From: Pseudomonas sp. GM80
GTDB lineage: Bacteria; Pseudomonadota; Gammaproteobacteria; Pseudomonadales; Pseudomonadaceae
DNA length: 64,000 nucleotides
Assembly (NCBI RefSeq): GCF_000282515.1
Contig: NZ_AKJD01000042.1
Coordinates: forward strand, 1-64,000
Reading direction: 5' to 3'
Positions 43,975-51,791 of the stretch are shown piece after piece. The notes below the pieces were generated by a model. The model did no database searches. It was not told the origin of the DNA and saw nothing but the letters and a program-made list of their open reading frames with translations. The first letter of the stretch is position 1; each line of letters opens with the position of its first letter. A program made the position numbers and the translations under genes.

Positions 43975-46966
43975 TATTTTTTGACTCCTCCAGAACACGA
44001 ATCATGTCAACTGGTAATATGTGAGCGGCATTTGTACCAACGCCATCATAATACGACTGTCCTTCAAAGCTTGCGACCCTGGCTAACATTACCGGTTTTC
44101 CGTCTTTCATTTCCGTGACTCCGTTCTCGTCTTTTTTCGACACGGGGCTTATAGTTTTACCTTTTCTAACACCTGCCGAGGCGAATTCTAAAGCCCAGGC
44201 GTAAGCAGCTTTTTCGATATCGCCATCCCCTTCCAGATATTGGATGAACGCCTTGCGTTTAATTCTTATTAAGTATTCTTCGAAAATTTTGTCCTGCATC
44301 TTTTCATCAAACTTAAGACTGGTATCAAGCTCAAGTTTTTTCACAGCACCATTGATCGTGTCAGCAATCATCTGATAGCGACCCGCCGCAAGAACATCAC
44401 GATCCATTTGTTTTTTCTGAAGTTCAGCGATTGTCCACGTCGTCAAATCAGTTTTATAAAAGGATTGGTGTCCACCCTTCGTTTTATTGTAAGCAGTGTA
44501 ATCGTTATTCGACTCTACACTTGCAAGCAAATTAGCAAATGCGCTGTGCGCCCAGCCTTTTCCAGGCACGGCAAACTTCATGAAATTATTGACAAACGCG
44601 ATAGGGTGAAAATGATAGACCTGTTTTGGTAGTGTCATCTGCAGCACACCCGCCAGTTCATCCCAAAAAACCAGTTTATCGATGCGTTCTTTTTCATGCT
44701 TCAATAACTTCGGAGAGTCTTCGAGTAATTTATCAAGACGACTCCACTTCGGTTCAGAGGATTTCGCCTGCCATTCGGTCGGATGGTAAGCAATCAACTT
44801 TGTCCACTTATCCCGAAATTCCACATTTTTTAATGCCGAGTTCAAGTCTGCGGAAGTTACTTCACCATCTGTGTTACCAAGAGCGTCGAGTTTCGCATGC
44901 AACTCTTTAAAAAAAGGCGGCATGGTGTCAGGATCAAGAAAACCATCCGAGTTTTCATCGCCCTCTTTGACAACTGTAAATCCTAATTTTGCCCAATCAT
45001 GCTGGGATATCAGCTGAGCTCCTGATGATGTAAATGTCACATCCACCTTTTTTATCAAGCCCGTCAGTTTCTTATTTTTCTCTGTCACAGTCGGCTCATA
45101 CCACTCGACTCCCTGTGAGTCTTTAAATGTGGTAACCGAGCCCATAGGAACTGTATGTTCGGACTCAAGGGTCGAAGACTGCCCGGCGGCTGCTTTACTG
45201 GCGAGTACCGTGCCGGCAGGCAGCTTCATGTAACTCATGCCAACTTTCAGGGCTGCTTCATTCTGCAAGAACTTATCGAGTCCCGTATCACTGGTGAATA
45301 TCTCAATATGGGCATGATATTTACTGGTGGTCGAACCCTCAACTTTCCCAGGGTTCTCCTGCAAGCCTAAAAACCCAACCGGATGACCCGCTTTGATAGG
45401 TGCCTGGCACGCGATTACCTTATCGAATTCGGTTGGTGTGGTTTCGGCCCAAGCGACCATTCGACCTTTACCGATATCTTCCACGCAGGCCCAGAAAATC
45501 GGTGGGACAGCTCCTGCACCTCTCAAACCGCCGGACAGACAAATGCACTCAGCCATCCGAACAAGAGAACTGCCAACTTTCAAGTTGAATACTTTAGTAC
45601 CGTCGAACTTAATTTCACTGTTCAAACAAAGGGCCATTTCCCCCATCGGTTCACCGGCACTCTCACCATTGGCAAGTGTACTCGGCACAGCGTACAACGG
45701 TAATCCGTTCGGGGCGGTGACACGTGCCTTTACTACCCCCTTCCAATAACCAGGCCGAGTTCGTTCCGGAGGTAATATTGCGCTCCAGATAGCAGTGTCT
45801 TTTTTGTTGGTTAATACCACACCGTCTTTCTTGTATGCGAACCATGCTTCTTGCCCGACCTTCCTGTTTGGAACCTTTCCGCTTAACAACTTTCCTTTGG
45901 CATAAGTAATGCCGTTACTGGCAAGCTTTTCGTCTAGAACCTCGAAAACGGTACCAACAGAAATCATTCCGTACTTTTCACACCCCGGCCCATCCTCGAC
46001 ATCACTGCGGGCTGTAAAATCCCCCACCTTGAACTTTATCTTCGGCTTGCCCAGCTCTTCCTCTGTCGGCAAATAGCCTTTGTATGGCATAAGGTGCATA
46101 TAGAGGCTGAAAAATACTAAGCTATTTTGTTTCTTTTTATTTGCACCCTCTTCCGGATTAGCGAGCGACTTATAGTCATGTCGAACTAGGCAAAAAGAAT
46201 TAGAGTATTTGAGCTTGGCCGGCTTATCGCCAGAATAATCCGACTGAAGATAATCTTCGTTGAGGCGATAGGCGACAACTACCCCATCGGCCATGCATCG
46301 AACGGGCTCATTCTTTACACAGTAAGGGGCACTGGCATCGCTAATATGAATACCACCGTGCCAAAAACCATGATTGCCTAATAAAAAATTCCCCGATCCT
46401 TCACTTTCGAGAGCTTTAAAGATCTCCTCGGAGTCCTTGAACTGTGTCCCGTCAGATTTTCTAAACGGGTACTGAAAGTTCATTAAAGGATAAGCGGTTG
46501 GCGCTGGCGGGGTTACGGGAGCAGGTTCTGGGGTAGAGGCAGGCTGGGATCCTGTCTTAAAAATCTCTTTAACTCGTAAAAACTTGATTGGCATCGGCCA
46601 AAAATTTGAGCCTGTTCCAAATTTAGCGGTAGCGGGACCAGTAGAATTTTGGGAGCCAAAAAAATTCCCACTTTTATTTTCCACATCGATATCTTCGACA
46701 AACCCTGTATGTGTTGGCCAAAGCGCAATGTCTCCAGGCAATACATCTTTCCATTCGATTACATCATAATTCGTGACATTTATCTTCAGAGCAGTAGTAT
46801 TGCTGTATGGAACTTTATAACCGGCCGTTTTTAGCATTTCCCATACTAAGGTTGAGCAATCAATCTCTTTCTTGCCGTCGCCATCAGTGTCTTTGCCTTT
46901 GCCGTCGCCATATACATAGTCGCCTTTGTTATAGAGCGATTTCTGCTCAAGTACTCCGGTAGTCAT
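43964..46966 (-). CDS. Multidomain peptidoglycan hydrolase, probable T6SS effector
   Basis: 1000 residues, no signal peptide. (i) About 1-130: NlpC/P60-type amidase, Cys37 in DCSTLVWEML and His86 in THTGFVEDI. (ii) About 160-560: M23/LytM peptidase, start GFWHGGIHIS (His203, His207), MADGVVVAY, SLYMHLMPY (His291), then a roughly 230-residue insertion before KAGHPVGFLG and the HxH pair His551/His553. (iii) EF-hand DENSDGFLD at 670-678 plus a degenerate partner. (iv) About 805-985: lambda-lysozyme-like domain, Glu818 in ASVESNNDYTAYN, AAGRYQMI, SYYDGVGTNAA. It would cut both peptides and glycan. Coupled to vgrG through the intervening gene; delivery by VgrG is inferred. Confidence 0.85.
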   Translation of the reverse strand: MTTGVLEQKSLYNKGDYVYGDGKGKDTDGDGKKEIDCSTLVWEMLKTAGYKVPYSNTTALKINVTNYDVIEWKDVLPGDIALWPTHTGFVEDIDVENKSGNFFGSQNSTGPATAKFGTGSNFWPMPIKFLRVKEIFKTGSQPASTPEPAPVTPPAPTAYPLMNFQYPFRKSDGTQFKDSEEIFKALESEGSGNFLLGNHGFWHGGIHISDASAPYCVKNEPVRCMADGVVVAYRLNEDYLQSDYSGDKPAKLKYSNSFCLVRHDYKSLANPEEGANKKKQNSLVFFSLYMHLMPYKGYLPTEEELGKPKIKFKVGDFTARSDVEDGPGCEKYGMISVGTVFEVLDEKLASNGITYAKGKLLSGKVPNRKVGQEAWFAYKKDGVVLTNKKDTAIWSAILPPERTRPGYWKGVVKARVTAPNGLPLYAVPSTLANGESAGEPMGEMALCLNSEIKFDGTKVFNLKVGSSLVRMAECICLSGGLRGAGAVPPIFWACVEDIGKGRMVAWAETTPTEFDKVIACQAPIKAGHPVGFLGLQENPGKVEGSTTSKYHAHIEIFTSDTGLDKFLQNEAALKVGMSYMKLPAGTVLASKAAAGQSSTLESEHTVPMGSVTTFKDSQGVEWYEPTVTEKNKKLTGLIKKVDVTFTSSGAQLISQHDWAKLGFTVVKEGDENSDGFLDPDTMPPFFKELHAKLDALGNTDGEVTSADLNSALKNVEFRDKWTKLIAYHPTEWQAKSSEPKWSRLDKLLEDSPKLLKHEKERIDKLVFWDELAGVLQMTLPKQVYHFHPIAFVNNFMKFAVPGKGWAHSAFANLLASVESNNDYTAYNKTKGGHQSFYKTDLTTWTIAELQKKQMDRDVLAAGRYQMIADTINGAVKKLELDTSLKFDEKMQDKIFEEYLIRIKRKAFIQYLEGDGDIEKAAYAWALEFASAGVRKGKTISPVSKKDENGVTEMKDGKPVMLARVASFEGQSYYDGVGTNAAHILPVDMIRVLEESKNNGN

Positions 46967-47988
46967 TGGTTAGCTTCCTGCTTAAAGCAAAGTGAGGACT
47001 CAGTTTTTACATTTTCGGCGATAAGTCGCGCCGCATTTTTTTTGGATAATTCAAATCCTTTGTCGGCTGCCGCCTGGAAACATGCAAGCGCACGACTTGG
47101 GCTGGTTATACCCAGAGAGCCCCTCTCGTATGAGAGCCCTAATTGATTCATTGCTTCCATAGAGCCGAGCTTCGCTCCCCCTTCAAGAGCGTTAAGAGAT
47201 TTCTCGGGGTCTGCGCAGGGGCGTGCCTGGTCATAGCGCCCCCCGTCACAGTAGAAGTTCGCGAGTGCAAGATTTGCTGCTCCAGAGGTACTAGCTGCAT
47301 TGAACAACAGTTCAAGAATTCTCGAGTTCTCTAGGCGTGGTGCTTGACCTGACAAACTCAACAGGACTGCTTGATACCCAGCCTCTGTAGACCCCTTATC
47401 TGCGCCGTCCAAGTAGCTATCAAGTGCGGAAATATAAAGCTGAGTCGATGCTGGAAACGCTGCTTCCATTGCCAAATCGACCAAAATTTCCCCTCTTCTC
47501 AAGCTGCGCACTCCTGGGGGAAGACTCGATATATCAATCTGGGAGTTCAGCACAGCGCCTAGTGACCAGTTCTCAACCCTGCTCAAAGACCAGCAATCGG
47601 TTTTTTGGAATGTAAGAATCTTCAGCAAATCTCCTTTCTGATTACGAACGAAAAGCTTATTCGGTAGTTGAACCATCACAGCCAAACTCGACATTTGGAC
47701 TGCCTCGGGAGAGAGCATGCTCAACTCATCAGCGCCCAAAGTTTCGACTTCTCGCTCAACCACTTTAGCTTCACGGCCCTCTGCAACAACCTCCATAAAG
47801 TGAATAGGTGAAGTGGTGAACGCGTGCTGCACCTCTGGCTCAGCAGAAAACACCTTCACAAATCCTTCAAAATTTTCGGCTGGGCATTGCACGGCGAATA
47901 CGTCAGAACTGAGGCCCAATGCCAGCAACATGGTCCATTTCAAGCGGAATCTGCCGGGGTTCTTTTTGCTTGTCATCACAAAACTCAT
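46963..47988 (-). CDS. Exported CP-x-F/AFS + Sel1-repeat protein between vgrG and effector
   Basis: 341 residues. The start overlaps the vgrG stop as TGATG and the stop overlaps the effector start as ATGA. Signal peptide (FRLKWTMLLALGLSSDVFA), a domain from Cys35 (CPAENFEGFVKVFSA to VENWSL, about 143) shared with 25370 and 34995, and C-terminal Sel1 repeats (AANLALANFYCDGG, GSMEAMNQLGLSYERG, ALACFQAAADKG). A periplasmic location argues for immunity rather than for a loading adaptor, although position between spike and toxin is typical for adaptors. Confidence 0.78.
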   Translation of the reverse strand: MSFVMTSKKNPGRFRLKWTMLLALGLSSDVFAVQCPAENFEGFVKVFSAEPEVQHAFTTSPIHFMEVVAEGREAKVVEREVETLGADELSMLSPEAVQMSSLAVMVQLPNKLFVRNQKGDLLKILTFQKTDCWSLSRVENWSLGAVLNSQIDISSLPPGVRSLRRGEILVDLAMEAAFPASTQLYISALDSYLDGADKGSTEAGYQAVLLSLSGQAPRLENSRILELLFNAASTSGAANLALANFYCDGGRYDQARPCADPEKSLNALEGGAKLGSMEAMNQLGLSYERGSLGITSPSRALACFQAAADKGFELSKKNAARLIAENVKTESSLCFKQEANQ

Positions 47989-50036
47989 CACTCAGAAAAC
48001 ACAAAAAAAGCCTTCGGCTTAACCTTCTCAGGCACCGAATTCCCGAACGCCTGATCCATCAAACTCCCCGCCTTATCCTTATCCGCCGCCCCCGGCAGCA
48101 CCGGCGGTTTAATCCCGATCCCGGTCCCATTCCCAGGCGCCCCACCGGCATTAATCTTCACCACCGGCCCAACCACCGTCACACCACCGCCATCGAGCTT
48201 GATAAAGCTGCCACCCCCAAGAATGGTCAGCTCCGTCCCGGCTTCAATAACGATCTTGTCCCCAGCCTTGAGGTGTATCTCTTTCCCGGCGCTGGTCAGT
48301 TGCGCAGTCCCCAGTTTGATGTGCTGGTTCTGCCCAACCGTCAGGTGATCATCGATTCGCGTTTCAACCTTGCGGTCGGACACCGTGGTGCGGTGTTCTT
48401 CGGCCTTGAGCTCGGTGTAGGTGTTCTTCTCGACGGTGTCGTGGCGTTCGTTGCCGACCCGAATCTTCTGGTCGCGCTCAACGTTTTCATCCCAATCGCG
48501 CTGGGCGTGGATGTAGATCTGCTCCGCGCCTTTCTTGTCTTCGATGCGCAGTTCGTTGTAGCCGCCGCCCCCCGGTGAGCTGAGGGTTTTGAACACGCTG
48601 CGCGTCTTGTTCGCCGGCAAGGCGTAGGACACCGGGTTTTCCTTGTGGTACAGGCAGCCGGTCACCAGTGGTTGGTCTGGGTCGCCTTCGAGGAAGGTGA
48701 CGAGGACTTCCATGCCGACGCGCGGGATGCTGATGGCGCCGTAGCGGTCGCCGGCCCAGGCGCTGGAGACGCGCAGCCAGCAGCTGGTTTTGTCGTCGGC
48801 CTGGCCTTCGCGGTCCCAGTGGAATTGCACCTTGATGCGGCCGTACTGGTCGCAGTGGATTTCTTCACCGGCGGGGCCGGTGACGTGGGCGGTCTGGCTG
48901 CCGAGTACGCGCGGTTTCGGGTGTTCGAGGGCCGGGCGGTAGAACACGTCCCACGGGGTGCCGAGGAAGGTGTTGCGGTAGCCCTGGTGGAAGTCGTCCT
49001 TGTTGTCGGTGGTGTCGCTGGTCACGCCTTCTTCGAGGACTTGCGGTTGTTTGCCTTCGTGGAAGATCTCGGTGAGCAGCCAAAGGTCGTTCCACTCGCT
49101 GCGCGGGTGGTCAGACATTTCCATGAAGTGGCCGCTGACCAGACGGGTCTGATCGCCGCGACCTTCGGCCTGGCGGTAGTCGGCGCGGTGGCGTTCGAGG
49201 GCGCGTTGGCTGAGGAACTTGCCGCGCGCGCGGTCGATGAAGCGACCGGGGTAGTCGTAGTCTTCCAGATCCGGTTCGGCGCTTTGGCTATCGGGAGCGG
49301 CGTCCGGTTTGTACGCCGCTTCCATTTGCAGACGCGGTTTTTCAAAGTCGTAGTCGCGGCGGGTGACGCGGCTGGTGCGGGTTTCCAGGCGCAGGCGGAA
49401 GCCTTTGATCACCGGCTCGTCAGCCACCATACCGCTGCCCTGAATGTAGGCGGTTGGCTGGCCGAGTTTGGGGAACACGGTCTGGTCGTCGCCGAACACC
49501 AGCAGGTGCCCTTTCGGGGTGTGCTGGAAGTGGTAGTGGATGCCTTCCTCTTCGCACAGACGCTGGACGAAGTGCAGGTCGGTTTCGTCGTACTGCACGC
49601 AGTAGTCGCGATCCGGGCACGGCTGGCTCAACTGGAAGTTGTAGGCGTTGCCTTTGATGCCGTGTTCTTCGAGGATCAGCGCGATGATTTTAGGCGCCGA
49701 CATCTGCTGGTAGATGCGCTGGTTGGTGCGGTGATGCAGGTACTGCAGTTGCGGCACCAGCGACACTTTGTAGCGGGTCAGGCGCTTGCCGGCATCGCCT
49801 TGGGCGACGCGATAGATCTGCCCGTGAATGCCGGAGCCCTGCGGATCGAAGGCGAGGAAGGCCTGTTTGTGCAGGAGCTTTTCCAGGTCCAGATCAGGGT
49901 TTTCGCTGACCAGTTCGAGGTCGAAGCGAAACGGCTGGCTAATGCCTTCGGTGCCGGTGAACGACAGCACTTGCAGGTCGCCGACATAGTCTTCGACCGT
50001 CAGGCTGAAGTGGGTCTCGTTAGCTGAGTTGAACAT
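47988..50036 (-). CDS. vgrG: VgrG (TssI) spike protein
   Basis: 682 residues: phage gp27/gp44-like N-terminal domains (FSLTVEDYVGDLQVLSF, YCVQYDETDLHFVQRLCEEEG), a gp5-type OB domain (HCDQYGRIKVQFHWDREG, RVSSAWAGDRYG, IPRVGMEVLVTF) and a C-terminal beta-helix of repeats (VGNERHDTVEKNTYTEL to LDGGGVTVVGP). A 50-residue tail follows, without a recognised toxin domain. It forms the trimeric tip of the T6SS tube. It is 28 bp from stk1 and overlaps the downstream gene, so it heads the effector module. Confidence 0.97.
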   Translation of the reverse strand: MFNSANETHFSLTVEDYVGDLQVLSFTGTEGISQPFRFDLELVSENPDLDLEKLLHKQAFLAFDPQGSGIHGQIYRVAQGDAGKRLTRYKVSLVPQLQYLHHRTNQRIYQQMSAPKIIALILEEHGIKGNAYNFQLSQPCPDRDYCVQYDETDLHFVQRLCEEEGIHYHFQHTPKGHLLVFGDDQTVFPKLGQPTAYIQGSGMVADEPVIKGFRLRLETRTSRVTRRDYDFEKPRLQMEAAYKPDAAPDSQSAEPDLEDYDYPGRFIDRARGKFLSQRALERHRADYRQAEGRGDQTRLVSGHFMEMSDHPRSEWNDLWLLTEIFHEGKQPQVLEEGVTSDTTDNKDDFHQGYRNTFLGTPWDVFYRPALEHPKPRVLGSQTAHVTGPAGEEIHCDQYGRIKVQFHWDREGQADDKTSCWLRVSSAWAGDRYGAISIPRVGMEVLVTFLEGDPDQPLVTGCLYHKENPVSYALPANKTRSVFKTLSSPGGGGYNELRIEDKKGAEQIYIHAQRDWDENVERDQKIRVGNERHDTVEKNTYTELKAEEHRTTVSDRKVETRIDDHLTVGQNQHIKLGTAQLTSAGKEIHLKAGDKIVIEAGTELTILGGGSFIKLDGGGVTVVGPVVKINAGGAPGNGTGIGIKPPVLPGAADKDKAGSLMDQAFGNSVPEKVKPKAFFVFSE

Positions 50037-50064
50037 TGTGTGTTCCCTGTTCGAATGTCATCCG

Positions 50065-51066
50065 TTATGCCCGAAGTCGCAGACGTTGCAGCCAGGACGA
50101 GGTGGCGCCCATGGCGTCACGCAATTGAGTGGCAGTGATGGTGCGTTCCGCCGCGTGGAAGCTCAGCGCTGTTTGCAGCGCAGGCCAGCAGTGTTTCGGC
50201 AGGTTTGCCGGAGCTTGCAGCTCGCGTTCAAGGTGCTCGTCGCGGGCCTGGGTCGAGGGCAAGCGGCGGAACGGGTGTTTGCCGCCCGCCAGTTCATAGA
50301 TCACACAGGCCACGCCGTAGACGTCTGCGCTGGCCGACAACGGTTGGCCTTCAAGCAGTTCGGGGGCGGCGTAGCCTGGCGTCCAGGCGTTGAAGCGCTC
50401 GCGGCTCAGGTGCGGCAGGCCGGGCAAGGTGCCCTCTTCTGCCTGGCCGAGACCGAAGTCGAACAGGCGCAAGCCGTCTTCGCTGAGCATGACGTTGCTC
50501 GGTTTCATGTCGCCGTGCAGCACGCCGCGACGGTGGGCGTAGGCCAGCGTGTCGAGCAGCGGCAGGACGATGTCACGCAGTTCTTTCCACGGCAGGCCGA
50601 GGGGCCGCTCGCAGAGCAATTTGTCCAGGGTCAGGCCACGCATGTATTCCATGGTGATGAAGGCCCGCTGGCAATCGGTGTCGACTTCAAAGGTGTGCGC
50701 GCGCACAACGTTGTCGTGGCGCAGGCGTCGGGTCAGGGCGAACTCGCTGTAGAGCAAGGCACTGGCGTCCGGCGATTCGGCAAATTCTTCGCTGAGGATT
50801 TTCAGCGCGATGTAAGGGTCGGGATCGCCGAACTGTTCGTGCAGCAGATCCCTCGCCCGGTATACAGCGCCCATGCCGCCAGCCCCGAGCAGGCGCTCGA
50901 GGCGATAACGGCCGGCCAGCACGTCCGGCAACGCGCCGATGCTGGCCTTGGTCGGGGCCAGCGCGGGTTCCGCGTTATGGGCTTTGGCGAAGGCGAAGTA
51001 GGTCAGGTTGTTGGCCTGTTCTTCGCTCATCAGCACATCATCGATGGGTGATTCGATTTCACTCAT
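50065..51066 (-). CDS. stk1: T6SS serine/threonine protein kinase (Stk1/PpkA type)
   Basis: 333 residues: Gly loop GAGGMGAVY (61-69), Lys89 in IALKIL, catalytic loop HGDMKPSN (184-191, HGD in place of HRD) and DFG (203-205), GYAAPE. No membrane helix or extracytoplasmic domain is present, so it is the short Stk1 form of P. aeruginosa HSI-II, not long PpkA. The start overlaps the phosphatase stop by ATGA. With the FHA protein and phosphatase it probably controls assembly after translation. Confidence 0.92.
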   Translation of the reverse strand: MSEIESPIDDVLMSEEQANNLTYFAFAKAHNAEPALAPTKASIGALPDVLAGRYRLERLLGAGGMGAVYRARDLLHEQFGDPDPYIALKILSEEFAESPDASALLYSEFALTRRLRHDNVVRAHTFEVDTDCQRAFITMEYMRGLTLDKLLCERPLGLPWKELRDIVLPLLDTLAYAHRRGVLHGDMKPSNVMLSEDGLRLFDFGLGQAEEGTLPGLPHLSRERFNAWTPGYAAPELLEGQPLSASADVYGVACVIYELAGGKHPFRRLPSTQARDEHLERELQAPANLPKHCWPALQTALSFHAAERTITATQLRDAMGATSSWLQRLRLRA

Positions 51067-51791
51067 TGGCGGATTACCACGGCAGTCAAATTGTCCCGAG
51101 CGGCACCCCGCAGGGCACCGTCGAACAAACGTTCCAGCGCCACGTGCGGCGCGCTGAGGCTGAGGGCGTTGCCGAGGGCATCGCTGCTCAGGCCTTGATA
51201 CAAACCATCGCTGCAGAGCAAAAACGCATCGCCCGGATAGACCTCGAGTTCGAGGACATCCAGGGTCAGTTGTTCGGCGGCGCCGACGGCTCGGGTCAAC
51301 GCCTGAGCCGACGGGTGCGCTGCCGCCTGTTCGACGCTCATCTGTTGCTCGTCGATCAGTTGCTGTTGCAGCGAATGGTCTTTGGACAGTTGATACAGAC
51401 GCTGGCCGCGCCACAGGTAGCAGCGGCTGTCGCCGGCCCAGATGCAGGCCGCGCGATTGCCTTCCACCAGCAGCGCCACGACGGTGCTGCCCATGATGCT
51501 GTCGTGACGGCCGGCAGTGACGGTCAACTCCTGCCCCAGGCGCCGGTTCAGCCAGTGCAGGCACTGGCGAATGGCTTTGAGGCGTTCGTCGAACTCGTCG
51601 TGTGCCGGCAGTTCAGCCAGGCTGGCGACGATCAACTGGCTGGCGACGTCGCCACCCTGATGACCGCCCATGCCGTCCGCGACCACCCACAGCCCCTGCT
51701 GCGGATGGTCGAGGAAGGCATCTTCGTTGCGCGCCCGCACCTTGCCCGGGTCGGTACGCGCCGCGCTGCGCCAGGGACTGGCCACCAGCAT
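51063..51791 (-). CDS. stp1: T6SS PP2C-type protein phosphatase (Stp1/PppA)
   Basis: 242 residues with the PP2C metal motifs: KVRARNEDAF (Asp24), VVADGMGGHQGGDVA (Asp39), CSDGLYQGL and the closing RDNLTAVVI. It reverses kinase action on the FHA protein in related systems. It is coupled at both ends: TGATG with tssM and ATGA with stk1. Confidence 0.95.
   Translation of the reverse strand: MLVASPWRSAARTDPGKVRARNEDAFLDHPQQGLWVVADGMGGHQGGDVASQLIVASLAELPAHDEFDERLKAIRQCLHWLNRRLGQELTVTAGRHDSIMGSTVVALLVEGNRAACIWAGDSRCYLWRGQRLYQLSKDHSLQQQLIDEQQMSVEQAAAHPSAQALTRAVGAAEQLTLDVLELEVYPGDAFLLCSDGLYQGLSSDALGNALSLSAPHVALERLFDGALRGAARDNLTAVVIRQ

Noticed and set aside
46963-47988. Classical DUF4123/Tap-type or DUF1795 effector adaptor
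   Set aside because: The protein has a signal peptide and Sel1 repeats, which fits a periplasmic protein rather than a cytoplasmic loading chaperone.
47988-50036. Toxin domain at the VgrG C-terminus (evolved VgrG)
   Set aside because: The tail after the beta-helix is about 50 residues of Pro/Lys/Gly-rich sequence without enzyme motifs.
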